Translations under genes and position numbers: made by a program
In this document: one piece after another, positions 35,157 to 47,803 of the stretch
Numbering within the stretch: position 1 is the stretch's first letter
Layout of the letters: the number at the start of each line of letters is the position of its first letter
Notes under the pieces: model-generated
What the model was told of the DNA's origin: nothing
Database searches by the model: none
The model's input: only the letters and a program-made list of their open reading frames with translations
Assembly (NCBI RefSeq): GCF_022682495.2
Contig: NC_071391.1
Span: forward strand, 42,065,998-42,129,997
DNA: 64,000 bases
Direction: 5' to 3'
DNA from: Desmodus rotundus
Taxonomy: Eukaryota; Chordata; Mammalia; Chiroptera; Phyllostomidae

Positions 35157-35169
35157 AAAGAACACTTGC
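35157..35169. repeat. Right target-site duplication of HAL1 copy B
   Basis: AAAGAACACTTGC, an exact match to 33297-33309; its first As overlap the A-tail. Confidence 0.9.
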
Positions 35170-35621
35170 CTATCTCTCAGAGGTAGGATTTGAATGCTTA
35201 TGGACACATGTGTGTATATGTGGCGTGGGGAAGAAGATGATTTACTCTGCAGACGGAAAAGGAGAGTAACAAAGGAGTGAAAAAGGAAGTAAAACGAAGA
35301 ACTGTTGTACATTTACATTCCACGAAAGGCCAGGAATAATCACTCATTCTTTCACACTCCAAAGATTTCATCTATGAACTTTACTAATTAATTCAACAGG
35401 ATGTCTCTTTATATACTACGGGCAGAAGGTGAGGAAGAAAACATTAGGAGTGGTTAAAATAGAATAAAGGAAATAGAAGTTAGAAGAAAGCAGGGACAGA
35501 AAGCTGGACCCAGAGAAGTGGAGAAGAGCAGAAGGACGAGGGGAAGCAGGAAGAGATCTGTGAGTCTGGCTCTTTCCCCCAAACCAAAAGCATGGGTAAT
35601 GAATTTTTTATCCCTCTAAGG
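35170..35621. other. Unique sequence left of the assembly gap
   Basis: Purine-rich sequence with no gene. It does not match the sequence left of 52752, so the left edge of the tandem duplication must lie inside the gap or exactly at its right side. Confidence 0.6.
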
Positions 35622-35861
35622 NNNNNNNNNNNNNNNNNNNNNNNNNNNNNNNNNNNNNNNNNNNNNNNNNNNNNNNNNNNNNNNNNNNNNNNNNNNNNNN
35701 NNNNNNNNNNNNNNNNNNNNNNNNNNNNNNNNNNNNNNNNNNNNNNNNNNNNNNNNNNNNNNNNNNNNNNNNNNNNNNNNNNNNNNNNNNNNNNNNNNNN
35801 NNNNNNNNNNNNNNNNNNNNNNNNNNNNNNNNNNNNNNNNNNNNNNNNNNNNNNNNNNNNN
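35622..35861. other. Assembly gap (240 N)
   Basis: All bases are N. The first called base on the right (35862) is also the first base matching unit 2 at 52752. Confidence 1.
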
Positions 35862-36689
35862 CCCCAAGCCTTCTCCTTTTATCTGCCCCATTTCAGAAAA
35901 TGACAATGCCCACTATATAACCCAGGAACTGGGAGGAAAATCCTTTCATTCATGCCCTAGACTTGATTACTTTTCCTTCTGAACACTGTGTCAGTGTCCC
36001 CTTCCCCATCCCTACCACACTGATTGCAGATTCTGGCTCTTCGTTTCTCTGGCTTGGAATATTGTAGGAACCTCATTCCAGTTTGTTCTTTTCAAACCAT
36101 CTTTGACTTATGCGTGATCTGAGAGCAACTCTGATTAAGTTACTTCCTGCTTACTGTCCTTGGGATTAAGGACAAACCCCTTAATAAGGACTTTTTCTCT
36201 GACATGTGCTTGTTTTTCCAGTTGTGAATCCCCCACACGGCTGGTGCTCTGGTCACATGAAAATGTTTTCTGTCCTGTGCACACGCCATGTCCTCTCACC
36301 CCCCTTGCCTTCTGCAAGTGGTATTCTATTCTTGGAGGTCTCTTCCTGCAATTATGTATAACTTCCTGCTCATCTTGCAAGTTTCAGCTGAAACATAATT
36401 TCCTGTGTGAAGTTTTCTTGTCTTCCCTTGGCCAAACCAAGGAATCATTTTTTAATTCTCTTAGAACACTTTGTGTGTTTCCTGTAATAGAGCACTTTTA
36501 TAATTGTGTGTGTGTGCGTCTAGTTATGTCGTTGAAATGTTAACACTATGAGGACAAATCTATTCCTTTGTCATTGTACCTTCTGCAGCTAGTGGAGTGC
36601 TGAACACCAAACTTAGTAATTAATGTAGTCTAAGTTTTAATTAGTTTTACATAAGGTTGATGACATTATTAACAGCTTTAATTTTTGAA
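35862..36689. other. Left arm of duplication unit 1, no gene
   Basis: Duplicated at 52752-53579 with few differences. An L2-like stretch may lie around 36150-36440. The 127-residue ORF here is kept in both copies only because they are nearly identical; it has no recognised domain. Confidence 0.5.
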
Positions 36690-39600
36690 CCTTAGGCACA
36701 GCTCAGGTTCAAGATCAGATCACTTCCTACTTGTCCCACAGCTACTCTCTCAATGCTACAAGATTTAGAGTTAAGAGATGACAGAATGGTGGAATGATAT
36801 TTTCTAAGACTGAGAGTATGATGTTTGCCATGAATTGTTTGTGATAGGAATGGCCTTTATAGAAGTCATATTTAACTAGCTAGGCAAATAAAAAATTTAA
36901 CCTGGAAGTATTGCCGGTAAACATGTCAGACATTGTCTTGAGTCAATTAAGAGTGCAGGGAAAAGGAAAATGCACTAACTAGCGGGTAGAATGATCAGCC
37001 TTCCTTCCATACCTCTCGGACACATGAAGTTTCTGACCATGTATCTCCACTGAAACCCAGACGGTCCTCTCTAATGGAACAAGGGTCATTTTCAGGTTGC
37101 AGCCACCTCACAGGAGGTCTAGTTATTGTGATGGCACACCTTTATAAGGTATCTCTCTGTTCCTCCTCTCGATTGAGTTTATTATGATTCGAATGTCAGT
37201 GGCTTTTCTCATCAGAAGCCACAGAGCCCAGAAGACAGTGAAAAATCATCTTTAACATGCTAAAGGAAATACACTCTTCAATTGAGAATTGGTGTTACAG
37301 TAGCTCTAGGTTAGGAAAACTTAAAGCTGTTCATTGTAATCCCTAGAGAAGAGCTAAAAAACCATGACTCTTACTGTGTAGATAAAGGTCTCCAAAGCCA
37401 CCTGGAACCAGATCCTTCAGATCCATAGAATTGTTTGTTACAAACTCCATTCCCTTTTCTCATCATGAAATTCAGCTCTTCTGATATATTGGTTCACTTC
37501 TTATGAACTAATCTATCTGCATTAAAAGAAAACACACACAGAGAGAAACTTGACCTGACTTAAGCCAACACTTTTCCTAGACCACTTCTAGATGCACTCA
37601 TCACATTTATGTTATGATTGAATGAGGCAGATTCTGTACGAGCAATTGGGAGTATATCAGTAACCACAATCGGATGAAGGCTGTCTTAATGTTGAACAGA
37701 AGATTCCCTATGCTAAACTAGTGTATCTCATCACTGAAAGCTCTGTGTTACACACATGCTGAGAATATTGTGTTGTGTAGATTGTGAATTGCACCAGTCA
37801 GTCTGGAATTTTTAAGTAGTCAAGACATTAGTGGAGATAATTTGGTTTCATAGGCATATGTAATGGACATTTGTCAATTTTTGGCTTCTGATCATTGAAT
37901 ACCCTTTCTACATTTATAGTTTTCTGTGAATTTGGGGGGATTTTAGAGTGTGCCTCACTCCACAGAACTTGAATATTACCCAAAATCCACTTTCTTTGTC
38001 TTCATTGCAGCTAGGGCATAGCATGTAACTTGCACTCAATTAGCTAGGCCCAGTCTACACTTTAAATTAAGAGGTAAGTAATACAAGAAAGCAAAGACAG
38101 CAAACCGTTTCTTGTATTTTTGAAAAATAGACATTTTAAAGCAGTTTCAGGTTTACAGGAAAATTGCAAAGATACATAGTACGTGAGCTCCCATATACCT
38201 CCTCACTTTTCCCCATTATTTTTTCTAACTTTATTTTTATTGCTGACACTATTAGAGATCTCCCTATTTCTCCACCCTTTGCACACCTCCATCCAGTCCT
38301 TAACTCCCCTCCCCACCCCACCCCCCTGTCCATGGACATCAACACACTGTTCTCTGTGTGGGTTATGCATATATGTTCTTGGGCTAATCCCTTCACCTTC
38401 TTTCATGCAGTCTTCTCTCCCCGCTCCCCTCTGACAGCTGTCAGTCTGTTCCATGTACCCATGCCTCTGTTCTATTTCGTTCATCAGTTTGTCTTACATT
38501 ATTATGGTACATTTGTTACAATTAGAATAACATCGATACCTTATTAACTAAAGTCCATACTTTATATAGATTTCCTTAGGAATTTTTGTATTATTATTTT
38601 TTTTTCCTGACCCTTTTTCTGATCCGTCAAAATACTGTTACATTGAGTTGTCAGGCCTCCATAGGATCCTCTTGGCTGTGACACTTTCTCAGACTTGTTT
38701 TCCATAACCTTTACAGCTTTGAGGAGTACTGGTCATATATTTTATGGGAAACTCATCTATGAGAATTTTCCTGATGTTCTTCCCATGAGTAGGTTCAGGT
38801 TATGAGTTTGGGGAAGGCAGATCACAGAGAAAGTGCTGTTTCCATCATATCAGCTGAAGGAGACATACTTTCAACAAGACTTATCACTGTTGGTGTTAGC
38901 CTTGATCATCTGAGTAAGGTAGTGTTTTTAATTGGATAATTTCTTTTTTTTTTTTTTTTTTACTTTTTATGTCAGTGGCAGAGGAAGCAGCAACATCCCA
39001 ATTTCCAGTTTCAGCAGAGCAGCAGCTCCACAAGCAATCTGCCCTGATGTGTTGGCAGGGTAATTGCGCCATCTAGTGTTGGATGGTAGTTCTGTGATAC
39101 CGTTTGGGTCTGTGGTTCTGGCTGAGGACCAGAATACCAGGATCGCCATTTTTCCAATATTTTTTCTTTCAGATTTAATCATGTATACTCAGTTCCTCTT
39201 ACTTGCAAATAAGAGCCCTGGGTGACACATTAAATTTATTATGATTTTGGGGTATGTATACTAAATATTATTTCTTTAGAAGCTTTCTGGCCCTTTATTC
39301 CCCCTCTCCCTCCACAGAGTGAGAGAGAGTGGTTTCAAGCAGACTACTTTTCATTGGTAGTGTGAGAAAGGCCCAGCAGCATCTATTTTGAAGGAATAAA
39401 TAGGAGCATGATTCTCTCAACGTTTCAGTTGTCCATTTCCGCATCACAAACCCTCTCAAACGTAGTGCCTTAAAATGGTAACTATTTTATTTTGCTCAGG
39501 ATTCTATGGGTTTGGAATTTGGACAGTGGGGATGGAAATTATGTTAGATAAAGGAATTTTAGCAGAAAAAGGGGATGGTTGTGTGAGAATTGATTTGGGG

Positions 39601-40130
39601 CAAATATGGGAACTGACTTCAATGAGTTGTGGTCTAGAAAGATAATAAAAGAATTGTTCTAGGAATAAAACTAGAAAAAGTGAGTTGAAGGTACATGAAA
39701 AATTGGTTTTGACGTACCCTGAGGAACACATTTGTAATAGAAAAACTATATATGAAAGAGAACAACCCAAGAGAGTCAGGAGCTATATCATTCTTCTTTA
39801 GGCAAATGCTACATACTTATTCAATAAAAAATATTATAGAGTAGTTTAGGCCTCAGACATATGGTTGGAATAGAAGACTGTTGAATTCATTTTTTACTCT
39901 GATACCCCATAATTATATGAAATTTGGATGGATAGTACAAAAAACTTTTTGGGGAGGTTTCAGGAGAGAACATTATGAACTATCAAATATTATTACCTCT
40001 AGTACTTTTCACAAAATGAAATATTAAGGTACATGATCCCAGTATTAAAAACTTCCAGATATTTTGATTGTTTTTGTCAGAGCCTATTCCTACATTTGTA
40101 TGACTGGGACATCCAAACTTGAAACATCTT
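36690..40130 (+). repeat. 3.4-kb intergenic segment (copy 2 of 3)
   Basis: Collinear with 27870-31312 and nearly identical to 53580-57020. Its right end is exactly the A-tail of HAL1 copy C, where the older copy continues into unrelated sequence. It carries an insertion TACATTTGTATGACT near 40091 relative to copy 1. Confidence 0.9.
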
Positions 40131-42143
40131 TTTTTTTTTCCTCTTTTAAAAAAATATATTTATTGATTATGCTATTACAGTTGTCCCATATCCCGCCCCC
40201 CCTCACTCCACTCCATCCTGCCCACCCCCTCCCTCCCACATTCCCCCTATAGTTCATGTCCATGGGTCATACTTATAAGTGCTTTGGCTTCTAGATTTCC
40301 TACACTATTCTATCCTCCCCCTGTCTATTTTCCACCTATCATCTGTGCTACTTATTCTCTGTACCTTTCCCCCCCTCTCCCCAGCCCACTCCCCTGTTGA
40401 CAACCCTCCATGTGATCTCCATCTCTATGGTTCTGTTCCTGTTCTAGTTGTTTGCCTAGTTTGCTCTTGTTTTTGTTTTAGGTGCGGCCGTTAATAACTG
40501 TGAGTTTGCTGTCATTTTTACTGTTCCTATTTTTGATCTTCTTTTTCTTAGGTAAGTCCCTTTAACATTTCATATAATAAGGGCTTGGTGATGATGAACT
40601 TCTTTAACTTGACCTTATCTGAGAAGCACTTTATCTTCCCTTCCATTCTAAATGATAGCTTTGCTGGATAGAGTAATCTTGGATGTAGGTCCTTGCCTTT
40701 CATGACTTGGAATACTTCTTGCCAGCTCCTTCTTGCCTGTGAGGTCTCTTTGGAGATATCAGCTGACAGTCTTATGGGAAGTCCTTTGTAGGTAACTGTG
40801 TCGTTTTCTCTTGCTGCTTCTAAGATTCTCTCCTTCTGTTTCATCTTAGGTAATGTAATTATGATGTGCCTTGGTGTGTTCCTCCTTGCGTCCAGCTTCT
40901 TTGAGACTCTCTGAGCTTCCTGGACTTCCTGGAAGTCTATTTCCTTTGCCAGATTAGGGAAGTTCTCCTTCATTATTTGCTCAAATAAGTTTTCAATTTT
41001 TTGTTCTCCCTCTTCTTCTCCGGGCACCCCTATAATTTGGATGTTGGAACATTTCAAAATGTCCTGGAGGTTCCTAAGCCTCTCCTCATTTTTCCGAATT
41101 CTTGTTTCTTCATTCTTTTCTGGTTGGATGTTTCTTTCTTACTTCTGGTCCACACCGTTGATTTGAGCCCCAGTTTCCTTCGTATCACTATTGGTTCCCT
41201 GTACATTTTCTTTTGTTTCTGTTAGCATGGGCTTCATTTTTTCATCTGGTTTTCAAACCAATTCAACCAACTCTGTGAGCATCTTGATAACCAGTGTTTT
41301 GAACTGTGCATCCGATAGGTTGGCTATCTCTTCTTCGTTTAGTTGTATTTTTTCTGGAGCTTTGGAGTGTTCTGTCATTTGGGCCATTTTTTTTGGCGGG
41401 GGGGGGGGGGGGGTTGGCCCATCTGCTACTTAAAGGGGTGGAGCCTTAGGTGTTACCCAGGGCGAGGTAATGCTGGTCACTGTGCTGTGACGCTGTATGT
41501 GGGGGAGGGGCCGAGAGGGAGCAATGGCGCCCGCTCCACTCTCCATCAGACCTCAATCTTTCACTCTGCTACCCACAATCAAACTGGGCCCGTCTGGTGT
41601 TGGTTCCCGAGTGGGTGGGCTTGTGCATGCCCTAGGCCCCTGTGGGTCTCTCCAACGACCTCTCCTGTGAGGCTGGGAGTCTCCGCCCCAACCCCCACGG
41701 GCGTTTTCAATCAGACGTTTGAGGCTGTATTTCCCTGCGCTGGCGCCCTGTGTCGCGAGGTCTGCCTCGTTCCCCGCCTTTAGTCCCGGTTTATCTGTGC
41801 ACGAATGTGTGGCCGTGGGGTGCCATGCGCCGCTCTGCCTGCCCTGTTCTCCGCCACTCTGAGTCCAGCCCTCTTGGTTTATCTGCGCAAATGTGGGGCC
41901 ACAGGGTCTGCCAGTGGTCAGACTGCCTGCCCCATTGGTCCCATACTCCGCCAGTCTCGGTCCCGCCATGGCAACGCGAGTCCTCTCCACCCTGGCTGCC
42001 CATCTCCACCCCTCCTACCGGTCTGCATGAATGTTTATTTTTTATTTCCTTGGTGTCGGACGTCCTTGCCGTTCGATTTTCTGTCAGTTCTGGTTGTGCG
42101 AGGAGGCGCAGTGTGTCTACATACGCCGCCATCTTGGTTCTCT
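40131..42143 (-). mobile_element. HAL1 copy C (minus strand), near full length
   Basis: Reverse complement starts GAACCAAGATGGCGGCGTAT (5' end at about 42143) and ends in the shared terminus plus an A-rich tail of about 30 nt. No ORF2. 5'UTR units are again visible: the core ACAGATAAACCGGGAC lies near 41790, and a related CAGATAAACCAAGAG near 41875. A run of 16 G (plus strand, 41398-41413) sits just upstream of the ATG. No target duplication is found: the left flank ends AAACATC, the right flank begins TTGAGCCC. Confidence 0.9.
40548..41387 (-). pseudogene. HAL1 copy C ORF1 remnant with two nonsense mutations
   Basis: Exactly 840 nt from ATG to stop, the same as the intact copy A, so there are no net indels. 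Two in-frame stops: codon 45 TGA at 41253-41255 (copy B has CGA there, so a CpG transition is likely) and codon 83 TAA at 41139-41141 (GAA in copy A). The C-terminal 169 codons remain open. Unit 2 carries the same two stops, so both predate the tandem duplication. Confidence 0.9.
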
Positions 42144-45100
42144 TGAGCCCAATTTAATCTGGGAAGCGTTCTGCTTCCAGGCTGACTCACCTGGTGCTGG
42201 CAAGATTCAGTTCCTTACTGGCTGTTGCCTGGAGGCCTCCTTCAGTTCTCTGCCAGGTGTGGCTTCCTAACATGACAGCTGGTGTCATTACAGCATGTAA
42301 CCTGCTAAAACAGTGAGCTCTTTCTGCCCCGCTGGTGCTCAGGGACAATTGGCAGTCGGTGGGCAGGCGGGGCGGTCAAGGTCGCAGCGTTGGCGCCCGG
42401 TCATCATCGTATCTTGGGGTTAAAGTCCACATCACTACCCCCGCCGCTCGTGATTACCTATCCCATGTTGTTGGGTTTTGATGCATAACCAACCAGGTTT
42501 AAAAAAAAGTTTATTCATCCCTGATTTACAAAGATTAAATAATAAAAAATATATTTTAATATGTTTTTCCTACATCACTGAGATTATTATCTGATTTTAT
42601 TTTTCAGTGCAATAATTAATAAATTTCTTTGTTGGGTTTCTGATGTTGAAACACATTTGCATCCCAGAGAGAAATCATATTTAATTAGGCCATATTATTT
42701 TTAAATACACTTTTGGATTCAATCAGCTCTCCTTTTAGTTGGGATTTTTACATCTGCACTCTCCCACAAAAGGAGATGTTAGTGCTAACAACACATTAAT
42801 TTTTTGTCCTCCTGGTAACCACTTTGATAGGAAATGCAGCTCAGGATTCACCCTAATGATTCAGAATTCTCCTGAGCACTTGAGCGGCTCCAGAGACTGC
42901 TCATGCTTCTCTTTGTTCATCGCTTTTAAATGCAAGAATTGCTGCGGAGTATGTCCTGAAATCAATGAGAAGACCTCTGAACATGAGAGATGCGGGGATT
43001 CCCCTTCCTACCTTGTCCTTGATTTTACTGAGCCCTTTGACTTTATGACAAGATGCTCCCAGTCTCCCTGCTGCCCATTGTGTAGCAATACCCCTGCAGC
43101 CGCTCTCCCAACAGTGAGATGTCTTTATTGGTTTCGACATGCTAACTTGATCTGTTTTTGTCCACCAGAGGAGAAAATGTTGGTAAGGTTATTAGAGCGA
43201 GGGAAAGAGGAGGCACATGTTGAACAAAGGGGATAACTTGGCATATATTGAGAGTGAATTGGTCTCAATCCCTTCGTATATTTGATTTTTTAAATTCACC
43301 TGATAATTGCACAAACAATATAGTTCTTAGGGCTAAATCTTCTGTAATATATCTAGCCAAGGTTTTCTCCACAGTGGATCTGCCTCATCAAACCACAATT
43401 TCCATGTTGCATTCCCTGTGAAGAAGAATCACGGTCCTCACCTGAGGGAGACAAAAGCAGAACGTCCATGGAATCATTATGGATCCTCTGGGAGAAACTT
43501 CTTATGCCTCTGCATGAGGTGGGAAGACGGTAAGTGGATATGGATGGTAGGTGATTTTGAGGTCAAAAGATCTTGGAATCAGAAATTTAATAGTTTTCTC
43601 TTGGTTCCTATGGATTTCCCCAGTACCCTCTCCCTAAAAGAAATGTGAATTAGACAATGCATAGTTTTATGACCCTATCCCTCTATCCTACATCTGGTAA
43701 CATGTCATTTTTAGAGAAATCAACTTACAAGTTGATGTTAAATCTGGAGAAAAGGCAGAATAACATGAAAGATTGACAGAAGAGAGGATTTTCTTACAGA
43801 AGATTCCTGACCCTCGGGTGGCCCAGGGGAGCATTTTCTCCTCTACATGTGTGTGAGAGAATAACATGCTTTAAAAAAGAAATTAGGAGAGGTCAGGGAT
43901 GTGGCCTTCTAATAGTATACTCCCCGGGTCAGTGAGCATCCCTACCATCCCACAAGTCACCAGTCACACTCATTTCTGACTCATTCACCTGTCTCCTGTT
44001 ACTTTGGCTCAAGTCAAATCAGCTCAAAAACATGTGTTGGACACTTATTCTGTGCCAGGATTTATCTTATTTGCTGTGAACAAAGATGAGTCAGATGTGG
44101 TCGCTATTTCTGAATGTCTTACAGCAACAGAGGAGGAACATAACTTCAGTATAATTTGTTAGAGCTATGATGGAGGTAACTACATCATGCAGTAAGTACA
44201 TTTTCGTGTCTAGGCTGTACCAGGTGTTTGTAAATGTGTGTATGTGTGTGTATCTATGTCTATGTGTGTTAAGGATGGGGGCTGGGGAATGGATAAGAAG
44301 ACATAGAAATCACCAAAGTCGTGTAGCTGCCCTTTCATTAAGTTGACCACTGATGCAAACATACTTCACTTGGACCTTTGTGACAAGTGTTTAGTTTTTA
44401 TCCTATCTTTTCATCAAAACCAAGAACATTATTTGCTTACCATTTAGATTTCCCTGAGGTCTAGACACACCACTAATACCTCTGAGAAGGATGTGAACTG
44501 TGGCAAAAAAAAGTAAGTCTAAAGGACCTGAGCTGAACCATCACCTGGAGACTTTAACAACTAACCAGGTAATACCTTCCATTACAGGATGGTAATTCCA
44601 AAAGTACCTATCTTAAAATAGCCTGTGTTCTCAAAATTTATTTTTATATCAGCTATTTAACAAGAGTCTGCATTTCCTATCAGAAGTAATTCTATATTAG
44701 TTAGATTTAAGTAATTGTTAGATCATATGGACTCAGTTGGTCCAGTACATTCATTCATGACCCAGTATTTGCTGTGAATCTATGATGTTCCAGAAACACA
44801 ATGGCACTGGAGATAAAACATGATTATAGTTTGGTCCGTCCTATCTGAGAGTCTTTGGCCTCAGAAGATGGGTCTTCTGTCTCTATCCCCATCACCAAGA
44901 AAGTACTTGGCCAATCACATTTACTCAGCAAATAAGGTGATTGAGTATTCAAAGTGTGAAGAATGTTCAACAGAAAGGATGCTAACTCTTTGTAGTAGGC
45001 ATACCTTTAAATAGAGGGAATATTAGATGGCTGAGCAAAACCCAGTAGAATATAAAAATACAGCGTGTCCTAGTTATGTGGGGAAAAATGCCTAGAAAGG

Positions 45101-46855
45101 TGGCCTGTGTCAAAGAAGAGAGTCATGAACGATAATCAAGCAGAGATGTGATTGTTCATAGTAACATTTTATTTATTCATTTATTATTTCATTGATGAGT
45201 TGTAAACTGTCATCATTTTGGCTCATGGACCCATCCAAACTCCTAAGACTCCACCTTCAGATTACATAGAGGGTATCTGTGTCTTTTTGAGAAAACTGGC
45301 AATAGCTTCAGCCCAGGAGTTCTTCACTTGGAATTCACGGGATTCTTCGATTTAGATGTAAATGCTACTTCTCTATTTTACTTTAACCGAAATCCAAAAT
45401 GTTTTTCTTAATTGAATGAAGGTAAACAACCCAAACCAACATTACCAATACCTATGACTTCATCACCAGTAGAAATCAGAGATATTTTTACATTGCATTG
45501 CAGTTGTTGAAGATACCTCAAAATATAAGTTAAGCTCATCATTTTGAAATTAAGGTGGTTATTAGACTTGCCACAACATTTTAAAATTTACTCTTTTAAA
45601 GAAGCATGTGTACTATTATATCTCATATTTGTTTCCTAAAACTATTAAAACTATATTTTGATGTAGTCGCTTTTCCTGATACAACTATACATTTCATTTT
45701 TGTATGTGTGCACATATGTGTGTGTATGTATTTGATATTTTGAAATCATTATCTTGAAGTACCTTTATCAGACAGACGAAGGGTTGATAGACCAAGCCTC
45801 GCATACAACCTTAAAATTTAGACTTTAGAATTTTCTTCTGTCTTTTTGGAGTGGCTCTATGATGTTTTCTCATTGCTCCCAGACTACTGCAAGTCTTTCT
45901 AGGCCGGTGCTTTAAACAACTCTATTAAACTATGTGACAAACTACTTTTTATTTAGTTTATTTAATTAATGATAATATATTAAGCAAAGCTCTATGGTAT
46001 GCTTAATAAAGTACACAAAAATGAAAAACTATAGGCAAAATTATCAAAGTAGTGTGTAATTTCTGGGAGGAGCAGACACAGAACACAGGCAGGGAGACTT
46101 GCTGGGCTGGAGGTGGCAGATCAGTGCTGTTTGGTCTGAACACAGAAAACTAGCCATGCTGGTGGGTTAAAAAGACATTGTGTCGTGATGGGTGTCCATT
46201 ATTTGGGAAGTTCACTGACAGTTGAGATTGATATATGGGAGCCCCAGTGAAGGGGAGATAAGGATTTCCAAAGAGATGATGGCATATTATCCAGAGATAC
46301 CTCTTGGTTTACCAGCTCTTTCTAAACAGGTCATTTTCTCTAAGACAAAAGTGAGTTCCATTTGATTTCTCATCCCTTTGTGACTACCCTTTCAAGAAAT
46401 TGACAGCAGAAACGGTTGGATGTCCAAGAAGGAGAAACATCTGCACCAGCATGAGAAGGGGGAGGTGTTGTGAGACCAGCATAAGACTCAAGGTTTCAGT
46501 TAATAATAAGGTGAAATTAAATAGCATGACCTTACATGTGAACTCAATCTGTCTTTTTGTTATTATATAAGCAATATTACAAATAAAGAAGATAACATTT
46601 CGATCTACTTTACACTTGCCAGAGGACATTAAAACGGAATGTACCATTTCATAAAGATTTGTTTCACAAACGGAAAATGTTCCAACTAATGCAACATGAT
46701 GAACTTGTAAAAACCTTACAAAGAAGATTCTTGAAATGGTTGGTAGTGATTGGAGGCAATTCCTCAGCCCTCCAACTCTGAATTATATAATTTCATAGGT
46801 CATACACACCTATGTTTAGCATGTAGTGACTTTGTACTGAAAAAGGAGACAAACC
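42144..46855. other. OR2D2 upstream region, no gene recognised
   Basis: 42160-42460 is GC-rich with several CpGs; part of it (TGGCAAGATTCAGTTCCTTA, GGCTGTTGCCTGGAGGCCTC) resembles an old dispersed repeat I cannot name. The rest is AT-rich with L2/MIR-like traces near 44000-44130. The 165-residue ORF at 42739-43236 is broken by one extra base in unit 2 and is probably chance. OR genes usually have 5'UTR exons in such regions, but none can be defined by eye. Confidence 0.5.
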
Positions 46856-47803
46856 ATGAGACAGACAAATCAGACACAGGTGACAGAATTCTTCCTTCTG
46901 GGACTCTCTGACAACCCTCACACCCAGCAGCTACTATTCATCTTATTCCTGGGTTTTTACCTTGTCACTGTGGTTGGAAATCTGCTTCTCATGTCCCTTG
47001 TACAGGCTGACTCCCTGCTTCACACACCTATGTATTTCTTTCTCTGCAATTTATCTCTGGCTGACCTCTGTTTCTCCACCAACATCGTTCCTCAGGCCCT
47101 GGTCCACCTGCTATCCAGAAAGAAAGTCATTTCATTCACACGTTGTGCAGCTCAGCTTCTCCTCTTCCTCATTTTTGGGGGAACACAGTGTGCCCTTCTG
47201 GCAGTGATGTCTTATGATCGGTATGCAGCCATCTGTAACCCTTTGCATTACCCCAGCATCATGACTTGGAGGGTGTGTGCCCAGCTGGCTGTGGGATCCT
47301 GGACCAGTGGCATTCTGGTATCTGTGGTGGACACCACCATTACACTAAGGCTTCCCTACACAGGCAGCGATACTATTGCACATTTCTTTTGTGAGGCACC
47401 TGCCCTGTTGAGCCTGGCATCCACAGACACCTGGGCTTCAGAGATGGCCATTTTCCTCATGGGGGTTGTGATTCTCCTCTTACCTGTTTCCCTCATCCTG
47501 GTGTCCTATGGCCACATCATAGTGACTGTGGTCAGGATGAAGTCAGCTGCGGGACGGCTCAAGGCATTCTCTACCTGTGGATCCCACCTCGTGGTGGTCA
47601 TTCTTTTTTATGGGTCAGGAATTGTCACCTACATGACACCAAAGTCCTCCAAAGAACAGAAAAAACTGGTGTCTGTGTTCTATGCAATGGTGACCCCCAT
47701 GCTTAATCCCCTCATCTACAGCCTGAGGAACAAAGACATGAAGGGAGCTCTGAGGAAAGTGGCTACAAGGAATTTTCCATGCAGGCTTGGAAATTGCCAC
47801 TGA
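46856..47803 (+). CDS. OR2D2: Olfactory receptor 2D2 ortholog, unit 1 copy
   Basis: A single-exon class II odorant receptor of 315 residues, expected in the plasma membrane and cilia of olfactory neurons and coupled to Golf. It starts [12 protein letters not shown], with NQT as the N-glycosylation site, and follows human OR2D2 closely. Landmarks: [28 protein letters not shown] (DRY intact), the [11 protein letters not shown] loop, [22 protein letters not shown]. The C-terminus runs about 7 residues past the human ATRNFP end as I recall it. No frameshift or stop. It is divergent to OR2D3 and opposite to OR10A4, as in the human cluster. A second copy begins at 63744. Confidence 0.95.
   Translation: MRQTNQTQVTEFFLLGLSDNPHTQQLLFILFLGFYLVTVVGNLLLMSLVQADSLLHTPMYFFLCNLSLADLCFSTNIVPQALVHLLSRKKVISFTRCAAQLLLFLIFGGTQCALLAVMSYDRYAAICNPLHYPSIMTWRVCAQLAVGSWTSGILVSVVDTTITLRLPYTGSDTIAHFFCEAPALLSLASTDTWASEMAIFLMGVVILLLPVSLILVSYGHIIVTVVRMKSAAGRLKAFSTCGSHLVVVILFYGSGIVTYMTPKSSKEQKKLVSVFYAMVTPMLNPLIYSLRNKDMKGALRKVATRNFPCRLGNCH

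Noticed and set aside
35592..35906. ORFs on both strands crossing the gap
   Set aside because: They exist only because N is read as open codons.
36160..36543. 127-residue ORF conserved in both units (also 53050-53433)
   Set aside because: Preserved only through recent duplication; no domain, and it overlaps an L2-like stretch.
40121..42160. Target-site duplication for HAL1 copy C
   Set aside because: Flanks AAACATC and TTGAGCCC do not match; no direct repeat was found.
42739..43236. 165-residue ORF upstream of OR2D2
   Set aside because: No recognised domain, and one extra base in the otherwise nearly identical unit 2 breaks it.
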